Notes under the pieces: model-generated
Databases searched by the model: none
What the model saw: only the letters and a program-made list of their open reading frames with translations
What the model was told of the DNA's origin: nothing
Assembly: GCF_017742995.1 (NCBI RefSeq)
Contig: NZ_CP072425.1
Span: 4,184,241-4,248,240, forward strand
From: Pseudoalteromonas viridis
Lineage (GTDB): Bacteria > Pseudomonadota > Gammaproteobacteria > Enterobacterales > Alteromonadaceae
Length of the DNA stretch: 64,000 nucleotides
Direction of reading: 5' to 3'
Translations under genes and position numbers: made by a program
Shown: positions 10,954-19,612 of the stretch, piece after piece
How positions within the stretch are numbered: the first letter of the stretch is position 1
Layout: each line of letters starts with the position of its first letter

Positions 10954-11214
10954 TTTAGTCCTTAGTATGACCCGGCCTGTTATGCTCTTAAGCTTAGTAT
11001 GCCAGGCCACTTTTTATCATGGTTTTGCAACCGGTATAACGCTATTTGTATGTAAAAAGCGAAGTCATAGCAAACGATCAATTTTGATGCTTAAGATGAG
11101 CAATTCTTTTCTCGTATATCGACTCCCCTGCCAGTGCGCGATATGCAGACCTTAAAGTTGTAATTTGAGGGACAATCCTGCACACTAACGCGGCTTTTAA
11201 TGGAGTAAAAAACA

Positions 11215-11967
11215 ATGAAAAAAACACTGTCTCTTATTGCGCTTGCTACTTTTTTGGGTGGTTGCTACTCCAGCCCTGAATCGCCAAACAGTACAGCACG
11301 TTTTGCAAGCCCTGAAGTAAATAGATCTCCTTTTCATCTTAGTATGGCTTTAAGCACAGACACACTTAATGTCATCCCGATGGACACCTCGGACGACCTG
11401 ACTGACGACTCACATTTGCGCGCTGCTGCGGAGCTTTCATTAGGCTATGGTTTCGAATTCGGCTGGGCAGCTGGAGGAGAAGGAAAATACAATCTGAAAT
11501 ATCAGTTTTATGGCAAAGGCCGGGAAGAAGCCAGCAGTGGCGATATCTCCCATGCAGTGAGCATTGGCTATGTCAGTGGTGATGACTCAGGAGTTGAAGC
11601 TGGCAATTATATTGGGAATAGAGAATATAATAAGTCTCACTGGAAATTTGATAAAAACGCCATCGATATTGCACTCATCAGTGGCTATCGCATGACCCCA
11701 GAGCTATTGCTTTATGGCAGTGTGTTCTATCAGAACGGTGAAATTGACGGCCACTATTACATCCCGGATTACAGCAGCTGTACCAGAACATGCAAAACAG
11801 ATCCCATCAACAGCGACGGCAACAACTATGGGGTCAGCCTTGCGCTGGAGTACGCATTTACACGCCACCTTTTTGGTACGCTTGAGGTCACTCGACACCA
11901 TGCCGATTGGTTTAACAGAACCCAGTCGAAATCCACTGCAAACATTAATATAGGCTATCGGTTTTAG
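11215..11967 (+). CDS. Predicted outer-membrane beta-barrel lipoprotein, paralogue 1
   Basis: 250 residues. It has a lipoprotein signal peptide with lipobox LGGC (Cys19) followed by a serine/proline-rich linker. The remainder alternates polar and hydrophobic residues in strands (YGFEFGWAAGG, LKYQFYGKG, GVSLALEYAF) and ends in a phenylalanine (NINIGYRF), a common last residue of outer-membrane barrels. A Cys-x3-Cys pair (CTRTC) lies in a likely surface loop. A good GGAG ribosome site precedes the ATG. It is followed after eight bases by a clear paralogue. No family name is recognised; function unknown. Confidence 0.8.
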   Translation: MKKTLSLIALATFLGGCYSSPESPNSTARFASPEVNRSPFHLSMALSTDTLNVIPMDTSDDLTDDSHLRAAAELSLGYGFEFGWAAGGEGKYNLKYQFYGKGREEASSGDISHAVSIGYVSGDDSGVEAGNYIGNREYNKSHWKFDKNAIDIALISGYRMTPELLLYGSVFYQNGEIDGHYYIPDYSSCTRTCKTDPINSDGNNYGVSLALEYAFTRHLFGTLEVTRHHADWFNRTQSKSTANINIGYRF

Positions 11968-11975
11968 ATAAAAAT

Positions 11976-12755
11976 ATGAGAAAAATAACAACTCCCCTGG
12001 CGCTCACTACCACCTTGTTGCTGAGTGCTTGTTCCACCCCACCGGCGGTGCACTCCCACCTGGCGCGCTTTGATGCGCCGGAAGTCGCAGATACACCGCT
12101 GATCATCAACTACAAGCTGGGCACCAACAAAACCAACGTCATTCCCAAAGATACCAGTGCACCAATCCACGACGAAGAAGACTTGTACCTGGGGGCGGAT
12201 ATTTCACTAAGCCACGGATTTGAATTCAATTTCGAAGTCAGTCCGCAAGCGCCGACCATTGGTTACGGCCTGAAATATCAGCTGTCAGGAGACTCGCGCG
12301 AAAACGCAAGGCCCGGTAATGTCTCCCATGCTATTACGCTGGCATATCATGCTTCAGCGAATGGTGAAGGTAACGACGGCCAGGGCAACCTGTACACTCA
12401 GAGCTTAGCCCTGTACGATATTGCCTGGATCAGCGGATATCGACTAACGCCACAATGGCTGATATACGGCAGCCTGTTTTACCAACACGGCAACCTGGAT
12501 ATTAGCTATAACCCGGAGCACCATCGCAGTCACTGCCAGCCTGCCTGTCTGACTGGCACCCTGTATGAGCAAACCAGCAGCAATTATGGATTGAGCCTGA
12601 GCACAGAATATCAACCGTTTCAGTACGTCTTTGTCACCCTCGAAGGCACCTACCTGCATGCAGACTGGTACAACCGGGATAAAAGCGAGCTGGCACTCAA
12701 CGCCGCCCTTACCGTCCAATTTGCGCCGGAAGAATTATTAAGAGGTATTTTTTAA
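11976..12755 (+). CDS. Predicted outer-membrane beta-barrel lipoprotein, paralogue 2
   Basis: 259 residues, a tandem paralogue of the gene eight bases upstream. It has lipobox LSAC (Cys19), then ARFDAPEV, equivalent to the ARFASPEV of paralogue 1, and the shared NVIPKDTS / NVIPMDTS, GFEFNF, GLKYQLSGDSRE and ISGYRLTP segments. The CxxxC loop is kept (CQPAC) and the protein again ends in phenylalanine. The pair is closed by a strong terminator. Role unknown; the pattern suggests duplication and divergence of a surface-exposed barrel. Confidence 0.8.
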   Translation: MRKITTPLALTTTLLLSACSTPPAVHSHLARFDAPEVADTPLIINYKLGTNKTNVIPKDTSAPIHDEEDLYLGADISLSHGFEFNFEVSPQAPTIGYGLKYQLSGDSRENARPGNVSHAITLAYHASANGEGNDGQGNLYTQSLALYDIAWISGYRLTPQWLIYGSLFYQHGNLDISYNPEHHRSHCQPACLTGTLYEQTSSNYGLSLSTEYQPFQYVFVTLEGTYLHADWYNRDKSELALNAALTVQFAPEELLRGIF

Positions 12756-12762
12756 GGACACA

Positions 12763-12796
12763 AAAAAGCCGTTCAGGTTTCCCTGAACGGCTTTTT
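12763..12796 (+). terminator. Rho-independent terminator of the lipoprotein pair
   Basis: 15-base perfect stem (AAAAAGCCGTTCAGG) with a TTTC loop and T-tract. The same hairpin and its flanks recur at 19561-19594 next to tkt, giving an identical stretch of about 40 bases. Confidence 0.92.
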
Positions 12797-12946
12797 CAAT
12801 ACATGCGTTCGAGTACCGAGGACCCCATAAGAGTGTTTTGCCAAATTTCGTAATACAGAGAGTACAATACGGTAGCGAAAATTAGCCCCCCCCTCAGGCT
12901 TAATCGGCTGAACATGGCCGGAACGTTCATATAAGTCTTAGAACTT

Positions 12947-13357
12947 TTATGACTTAGTATGCTGCAACTCGATCTGCTTCATAACAAAATATACAGAAAT
13001 AAACCCTGCTATTTGAAAAGGGAGCTGATATCTTTGGTCACTATAAGCACCGTCAATAAAGTCAAAGTACACAACTTGACCACTGAAAGAGTCAAATAAG
13101 AAAGCCATCATAAGCATCAAAAAGGTAGATGTGATAATGCGGTTTACCTTGAGCCTAAATAGCCAAAAAGCTAACCCATACTTAAAGATATAAGTCCCAA
13201 AAACGAGTAGATTAAAAGCAAACCAAAAAACAGCAGCCCCTAGCACATGAAAAATACCATTTAAAAAATCAGTCACCGGCCACTTAGCTAAAGCAAGGAA
13301 AAAGAAGCTCACACACTCTATTAATGCCAGATACATAATATTTTCCAAGTGCTTCAT
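12947..13357 (-). CDS. Small integral membrane protein, unknown
   Basis: 136 residues, very hydrophobic, with about four transmembrane segments (YLALIECVSFFFLAL, GAAVFWFAFNLLVFG, IITSTFLMLMMAFLF, IAGFISVYFVM). No recognisable family. It lies alone, transcribed toward the lipoprotein terminator, at the edge of an AT-rich accessory stretch. The hydrophobic pattern over the whole length argues that it is a real gene; the start at 13357 is the first ATG and residue 8 is an alternative. Confidence 0.6.
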   Translation of the reverse strand: MKHLENIMYLALIECVSFFFLALAKWPVTDFLNGIFHVLGAAVFWFAFNLLVFGTYIFKYGLAFWLFRLKVNRIITSTFLMLMMAFLFDSFSGQVVYFDFIDGAYSDQRYQLPFQIAGFISVYFVMKQIELQHTKS

Positions 13358-13672
13358 TATCTATACTCTTAATTTACCCTAATCGCATTTATCACACCCA
13401 CCACAAAGCCTTAAATTCAATAATAAAAATCAAATATTTGGCTTTAAGATGAATACACTTCCAAGAGCGTTTTTAACTTCGCAGGTACAAGAAAAAATAA
13501 CTTATCCCCAGGCTAAATTGATAGCTTATCCTTTCTGGAGCTGCAGCCTTATTAATTTCTGGTCTATTTATCAATTATTTTTTAGCGAGCTTTGCTCTTT
13601 AACAAAGCGCCATATCGAGCTCGTGCCCGAGTCGTCCTTCATAACCAGAATTTCGTTTCCAACTAACATAGC
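13358..13672. other. AT-rich stretch without a supported gene
   Basis: An 84-codon plus-strand reading frame (13449-13703) exists but overlaps the 3' end of the next gene, has no ribosome site and no recognisable composition. I see no RNA gene or repeat here. Confidence 0.4.
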
Positions 13673-14413
13673 TCAGGCTTTGATATTCGATAACATCCCT
13701 TGAAAAATCTCGTCTGCTGACTCGGTATCAAAATGATGTATTGGATCAGAAGCTATTTCTCGCAGCAACGGAACGAAGTCAGGATCACCTTTTAAGCAAT
13801 CATATACTCTCTGTGTTAAAAATGCATATAATTCACCCAACCCGGTTTCACTCACCGTTTTGTAATGTTGTCGAAAACTCGTCACCAGCAATCGCTTCTT
13901 AGTGTCGTAATCAGCACTCAGATACTTTTGAGAAAACACAACATACCCAGGAGGCGCGCTGCTTCTCTCTCTGATTGATTTTGCTCGTGTTCGCATCGCC
14001 TCTTTTGCCGTTTCATAATCAAACTCGAAGTGATGTTGCCTAAACCTCATAGTTCCTACTTCAACACCATTTTGATCTAATACACGGCATTTCAAGGTTT
14101 CACAGCCATTAGCTTCATGCAGGTGCACTCTGCATTCTACCTTTTCGGAACCAAAATCATAATTGTACTGAGTGTGTATGAGTTTCTGTTTCCTTTCTTC
14201 AACAGGGATGAGTCTGCCAGTCGCTGATTCAAAACAGTACCAGTTTGTAACTGAACCGCCTTCGTTGAGGTATATTTGTTCATGGACGACATATACCGTC
14301 TCATTTTCTATGTAGTAAACATTCTCAATCCGGCCGTTTTCTTGATCCGAGCTAAAATCATTAGCCTCTAGCGGATGCATCAAGGCGCTTACTCTTTCGT
14401 TACCGTAAACCAT
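13673..14413 (-). CDS. Hypothetical cytoplasmic protein
   Basis: 246 residues, no signal peptide or membrane segment, mixed charge. The first half looks beta-rich (NVYYIENETVYVVHEQIYL, CRVHLHEANGCETLKCRVL); the second half is helical and basic (YETAKEAMRTRAKSIRERS). No family recognised. The start ATG at 14413 is plausible. It sits at the left edge of the repeat-bounded accessory block and has no operon partner. Confidence 0.6.
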   Translation of the reverse strand: MVYGNERVSALMHPLEANDFSSDQENGRIENVYYIENETVYVVHEQIYLNEGGSVTNWYCFESATGRLIPVEERKQKLIHTQYNYDFGSEKVECRVHLHEANGCETLKCRVLDQNGVEVGTMRFRQHHFEFDYETAKEAMRTRAKSIRERSSAPPGYVVFSQKYLSADYDTKKRLLVTSFRQHYKTVSETGLGELYAFLTQRVYDCLKGDPDFVPLLREIASDPIHHFDTESADEIFQGMLSNIKA

Positions 14414-14755
14414 AAAATCAATCTGCCTGCTTCATATATTACACCACTAAGCAACGCAAAAAATGCCACAGCAATGGTATTCCTCATAGTGCTCTTGTGC
14501 CTGTACATTATGTGTATTCGGTGAAGAAAATCCTGCTAAATTTGGCCACAACCTGCACGACATATTAGATGGTGTGGTATATATTTGGGGTATTTTTTTA
14601 TGAGTGACTTTTGTTTTGAGCTGTATGTTATCAAAACATATACGAGGTGACTCAACCCCTGCCTGAACAACTTATTAATGTGTATGATTAGACCCCCTTT
14701 TTTCCTATTTGACAAGCAGCTGCACTCTGACAAGTCCTGAAGCACGAGTATCATA
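14414..14755. other. Intergenic stretch, no gene supported
   Basis: Contains a 72-codon minus-strand frame (14536-14754) with no family resemblance, plus T-rich tracts. Nothing else is recognised up to the start of the repeat block. Confidence 0.4.
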
Positions 14756-15157
14756 GATGACGATGTCGCCGGTTGGGCTCTCTATACCGGATACGATCGT
14801 GCTGTGCTTAAGCAGACCCCGACTCGCAAGCGTCCGGGATGACGGCGTCGCCGGTTAGGCTCTCTATACCGGATACGGTCGTGCCGTAATTAAGCATACC
14901 CCGGCTCACGAGCGTCCGGGATGACGGTGTTGGTTATTTGTCTTACATAATAAAAGATACGGTCGTGCTGTACTTAACCAGATCCCGACTCGCACGCGTC
15001 CGGGGTGACACAGTGTTGGTGGCAGTCTTACCAAACAGATGATACGGCAGAACTATTTTGGATAACTGCTACCTCAAAGTGCCTGGGATGGCTCAATAAA
15101 CCGTCAATCATTAATTTAAATAGTCGCAGAGCTTTTATCCAGAGCACAAAAAAAGCC
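14756..15157. repeat. Left copy of complex repeat block (82-84 bp tandem units plus ~85 bp tail)
   Basis: The motif GCGTCCGGG.TGAC recurs with its CGTCC at 14831, 14913 and 14997, and a truncated first unit begins at 14756, giving spacings of 82, 82 and 84. Each unit contains CTCTCTATACCGGATACG or a variant, a GTCGTGCTGT element, and CCC.GACTCGCA. The block ends with a tail (about 15073-15157) containing TCAATCATTAATTTAAATAG and AGAGCTTTTATCCAGAGCAC. The same units and tail recur at 19276-19568 in the same orientation. Confidence 0.85.
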
Positions 15158-15202
15158 CCAAGTTCCAAGTCGAACCTTCCACATCCTTTACGCCTGTTTT
15201 AG

Positions 15203-15400
15203 GATGGGTATCTTCCTTATCTTTTCGTCATAGGGAGATAAAAACTGGCTGTTTAGTTTCACCACAAGTAACGCTGAGAGCAGCGCGATACTCTATAGCC
15301 TGATTGAAACCGCCATTCGACTATGTAATGCACTGTCTAAACGAACTTGCTCAACCAGACAATGATATCGACAGTTTACAGCCTTGGAATGTTAAGCTAT
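15203..15400 (+). pseudogene. IS66-family transposase remnant (C-terminal end)
   Basis: Short blocks in different plus frames reproduce the conserved end of IS66 TnpC. They are GYLPYLFVIGR (from 15206), KNWLFSF (from 15240) followed by SAILYSLIETA, and MHCLNELAQPDNDIDSLQPW ending near 15395. In intact IS66 transposases these appear as one continuous string (FVIGRKNWLFS, IYSLIETA, L.PWN). At least two frame changes and a loss upstream show decay. No terminal inverted repeats were found nearby. Confidence 0.75.
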
Positions 15401-15563
15401 GGACGTGGTTCGCTGCACGCTTACTTGGGAAACGGCGAATTTGCTAGTTATTTTCTTCATGAGGGTGAGGTGTTAGCTACACCCTCATTAGAAAGTTGCA
15501 ATTTGACGATATTTAAGACTGTTCAGTTCAACCTATTAAATTTGCTAAAAGGCTTTACTCATC

Positions 15564-17728
15564 TTATTGAGTAGGCATATCAATATTTAGAAAAATCGGT
15601 ATAGGTCTATATGCCAATTGATGAGCTGGGTTTTTATCCACTTTTTCACTCCGTATAATTTGACCATTTGATTCATCTTTATAAATTAGTTGAGAAGAAC
15701 CAGAATTATCAAGGTTAATCGCTGTATATGAACCTATACGTTTCATTAGATGCTTCAATTGGTCTATATTTAAGCCTTTGCCTTGAGATCCAACTTGCAC
15801 TATATACAATGTTTTTCCATCCTCACTCAATCCAATTGCACTGCGAGAACCCGTAGCGGTTGGTTTGGTTGATTTCGCAATGGATTCGGCTTTAACGCTT
15901 TTTCCTTTAGAGACGATGATAAACCCGCCCACTGCTTGTTGAATTTTTTCACTACTAGAATCGGAAAGGATATTTTTAAACGTAGCATGGGGTAAAATTT
16001 TAAGGCTTTGATTTCCATCATTATCTTTTAGAACAGCAAAACTATCCAATTGTTCGTACACGTTCCGGTTAGGGTTCGGAAGATTATTTGTTAGCTCTAC
16101 TCCATCGGAAACCACCCTGCCAAAAACATCTGTACAAGGCATCACGTAAGGAAAACCAGGAGGACCTTGAATATCGAACCAGTTGGCATTTATTTTTACC
16201 TTAGATGGGAATTCTGCATCCCATTCTTCCAATGTCTTCATAGGGAATGAGTATTTTTTACCGCTATCTAAAGTGTTGCCAGAATTTATAATTTTAGTTT
16301 TCATAAAATTATGTGTTGAATCTGTTTGGCAAGTCGCATCAAAGGATGATAAACCTTGCCTGTCCCTATCCAATGCTTCGTTACAAGCATGGTAGGCTTT
16401 TGATTCATCCTTGAGCAGTTCACAATCTATAGTGGAATTAAGTGTATTGGGTACTGAAAACGCAGCTTTATCAGCTTTTGTGATTGTTACAACATGACCC
16501 GTAACATCTGGAAAACCACTGTTAAGTTTGTCCCGGATTTCACTTATTTTTTTCATTGAAAACTCGGGTTGTTCTTTGACCGCAGGGTACCAGATAAATG
16601 AACTTATTAGATTATTAAGCCCGCCGAAGTTAATTACATTCTCGGAGTATTGATAAGCAAAGTTATGGTAATCTACATCACGAAATACACTAAGAAAGCC
16701 AGGGTGTAAAAGCTTTACAGACTCCATGTCATCGTTCTCATACCAGTCTCTTCTAAAACTAACATTCCCTTTAAAGCAATATTCGTTTCCTTTGTAGCCC
16801 GGAGATGTATAAAAACAAAAATCAGGTGTGAAGTTTTTTTGTTCGATAAATGATATAGTGTCGTTCCAATAAAATTTAGCATAATCTGGAGCATTGAGGT
16901 TTTCTCTAGAAGTGGCAATCCAAGCCATATGCCCTCCATTATAGTGCTCACCAATCACAAAAGACGTTTCATTATTGTAGATTTTAATTGAAGAAATTTT
17001 GTCATTGAAATAACTCATCGGGATGTTACTTTGTTCATCCAAACAAAATCCACCGCCCTCATAGTGTGTACCTTCATAAAAACAAGCATTTGGCGTCTCT
17101 GTGATAATTTCTACATCTGCTACTGTATCATTAAAACCGAAATCGGAGAGACTATTAATAGTGAACCCGTCACTCATTGGAAAAATTATGTAACTGCCGT
17201 TATGATCTGTAACTTTTAGCCATTTGTGCTGATTTCCTGATTTTTTAAATATTTCGAACGAAGAAAAGCCGTTCATAGAATCATATGATTTAAATGCATT
17301 CTTAACACCGTCTAATAAACAATGCTCATTGCCTGATTTATCGGAGTCTTGATAGAAGCACACGTCGGGCTCTTCACCTCTAACTGTAATGTCAGTTACT
17401 ACGTCATTTAACTCAATATAGCTACTGAGGCGTGTTTGAGATTTGGAAAAAATGTATTTTTTTGAGTCAGTCTGTAGTTGAACTGAAACATCACCAACAA
17501 AGCTGCAGTCAATCCAACAATCGCCTGACGAGATATAAAATGATGAGACTCCTTTACCGCTATAGTTTTTTTTCTGACTATCGCCAGCATGGAAAGGTAT
17601 AAAGTCTATCTTAGAAAAAAAGAATGATCTATGTCTCCATAGATAAAAACAGAACCATTTGTTCCAGCGTGACAATTAAATTGTGCAGCTGCCAACATGA
17701 TTAATGAAAGTGCAGTTTTTTTCATCAT
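15564..17728 (-). pseudogene. Secreted beta/gamma-crystallin-repeat protein with phosphodiester-glycosidase (NAGPA-like) domain, frameshifted near the start
   Basis: The long frame (to 17675, 703 residues) lacks a sensible start, but a typical signal peptide (MMKKTALSLIMLAAA...NCHA) is encoded from 17728 in another frame. The two frames join at a seven-T run (minus strand; 17615-17621); one extra T restores a single protein of about 720 residues. After the signal, roughly the first half holds crystallin-type repeats with N/D-x-x-S/T calcium motifs at about residues 90, 182, 224, 271 and 314 of the long frame (FNDTVAD, FNDKISS, WNDTISF), each preceded by C-F-Y...G...C-[FL]. The C-terminal ~260 residues look like a NAGPA domain: NANWFDIQG, SRSAIGLSEDGKTLYIV, AINLDNSGSSQLIY. 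Likely a secreted calcium-binding glycan enzyme if expressed. Homopolymer slippage, phase variation and sequencing error are all possible. Confidence 0.7.
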
Positions 17729-17810
17729 TATCTTTGCTCTTTGTTTGTTAAATTAATTGATTAGTTATAAATATCAGGTGTTTAGAGTTAGGGGTGTTAA
17801 TACCACACGC

Positions 17811-19083
17811 TCACGATGTATCTATCGCACTGCCTGCACAGCTGCCAAGCACGATACATCGTTTTGCGGATTGTGAGCTTTGTTGTGTAGTGGTGCTGCT
17901 CAGAACAATCCCGACGGATTCCAGACCGAGCTTTTTAAAATGCACATTTTGAAATACTTCGAAATAGGAAAAAGCATTGACCATACGCCGCCTGGTTGAC
18001 GATACTTGCTTGCTACCCAGTTCAAAGTCACTAAAGCTAACAATGCGCCCCAGCAATGAATAAGCAGAAACCTTGGTACCCACCCCTTTTTCTACCTGAT
18101 CATGGCTGCCTTTCTTATCTGAGGTATATGCGTAACGGGAGGTAATGTAAGGCGGTGTTTCTAAACGATACCGCTCATTGAACAATAGTGGTGCATCAAT
18201 ATGAAAGCGGCCCTGTTGATTGAGGAGAAAAATGGCCGATGTATTGCGCGTATAATTGCTCGCTTTGAGCTCCATTGTTGACTCTGCCGCCATCGACATC
18301 TGTTCAGGTTGTGTCGTGTTGACACTGCTTCCTTTACTCCAGTCAACACCCGAAGGCTCTTCAATATGGTAAGGAATGGTGTTTTCTATCGCCTTGGCGA
18401 TAATTTTAACCGTATTAACATGAATTTTTGCACTGAGGCGGCTTTGCATTGTACCCGCAGTGCTATAACCGCTATATGGCCCGTGCTTGAGGCCATTTAT
18501 ATTGATTGACGGTGCCAACATCGACTGGCTCGACGGCCAGTTTCGTTTGTTAGTACGAGCACCATTGGTGACAATACCGTCTTTTAGATCTAAGCTCAGA
18601 TTACCTGCTTTAATCACCCCAACAAAGGCGTTGTAAACATCTTCCTCCGCTTCAATTGCAACGTTTGCACCATTCAAAGTACCTGAGTTAATGACTCGTT
18701 TGGCCGCTGTCTGTATGTTATCGCCATCAAGGTAACCAAGGGTGTAAACATACTCTCTGCTGTAGCTTTTTATCGTCTGGCCAATAACACGCGCGCTTGA
18801 GTTGAACTGGGTGGGACCAATACTTTTCGTTGTTACTATCCTATCACTGTAAAGTTTGCCGGAAACTATCAGCGCAGCACTATTGTGTTGTGCAAGCTGA
18901 ATAAAAATCTCTTCGGAAGGTGCATGAAAATGCCCCTGACAGGTACTGGTCGCCAGCGCATCAGACATAGTGTTCAGCTCGGTTTCCGATCTAATATTCA
19001 CAGGCTGAGACGCCACAATTAAGAGCCAGTAATAACCCTAGTAATAAGTAAGTTCCTGCAACGTTTTGCCATTTAATGTCCAC
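17811..19083 (-). pseudogene. Hemagglutinin-like secreted protein, signal peptide out of frame
   Basis: The main frame (GTG 19016 to 17811, 401 residues) is polar and beta-rich, with stretches like RVINSGTLNGANVAIEAEED and AGNLSLDLKDGIVTNGA that recall the right-handed beta-helix of filamentous hemagglutinin/two-partner secreted proteins. In a neighbouring frame from GTG 19083 (AAGGG five bases upstream) a signal-peptide-like segment is encoded (GTYLLLGLLLALNCGVSA). A single-base change near 19005 would join them as GVSA-VNIRS. No transport domain or TpsB partner is present, and 401 residues is short for a TPS adhesin. Family call is tentative; the frameshift is inferred from the signal peptide alone. 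Confidence 0.5.
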
Positions 19084-19275
19084 TTTCACCCTTCAGTTTG
19101 AAACAAAGAACTCACACAACTGTATAGCAAAAAGGCACAAGAAAAAACAAAAAAATAACAAAACAAACACACTTGGAAATAAATAAAACATTGAGTTACA
19201 TTTTGCACACACTAAAAGCAAAAAAGCATCTGCCATGAAGCACTTGTTTTAGGACAGCTCTTCAAAGAGCATTTG

Positions 19276-19568
19276 ATAGGCTCTCTCTACAGGATACGAT
19301 AGTGCTGAACTTAAAGCTCGCAGGCGTCCGGGATGGCGGTGTTGGTTGGCTGTCTTACTTAATAAAGGATAGGGTCGTGCTGTACTTAAGCAGCTCCCGG
19401 CTCGCACGCGTCCGGGGTGACGGTGTGGATTGTTAGCCCCACTATATAGAGGGTATGGCGTAGCTGTTTGTGAGTAACAGCCATTTCAAAGTGCCTGGAA
19501 TGGCTCAGTAAACAGTCAATCATTAATTTAAATAGTCTCAGAGCTTTTATCCAGAGCACAAAAAAGCC
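19276..19568. repeat. Right copy of complex repeat block
   Basis: Two units with CGTCC at 19325 and 19409 (84-base spacing) and the ~84 bp tail (about 19485-19568) match the left block at 14756-15157 in the same orientation. The tail runs straight into the tkt terminator, sharing its first AAAAAGCC with the left copy. Together the two blocks bracket 4.1 kb of accessory sequence. Confidence 0.85.
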
Positions 19569-19594
19569 GTTCAGGTTTCCCTGAACGGCTTTTT
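19561..19594. terminator. Terminator downstream of tkt
   Basis: 15-base stem AAAAAGCCGTTCAGG with TTTC loop, identical to the hairpin at 12763-12796. The palindromic A/T flanks allow use from either side; the nearest gene is tkt on the minus strand. Confidence 0.9.
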
Positions 19595-19612
19595 CAATGC
19601 TTGCGCTCGCGC

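Noticed and set aside
13449..13703. 84-codon plus-strand frame
   Set aside because: Overlaps the end of the opposite-strand gene, no ribosome site, no family or membrane pattern.
14536..14754. 72-codon minus-strand frame before the repeat block
   Set aside because: No recognisable sequence, ends in the repeat region, no ribosome site seen.
14756..15010. CRISPR array
   Set aside because: The whole 82-84 bp unit is repeated, with no unique spacers of constant size and no cas genes.
15347..15574. 75-codon plus-strand frame
   Set aside because: It runs across the IS66 remnant in the wrong frame and overlaps the 3' end of the crystallin/NAGPA gene.
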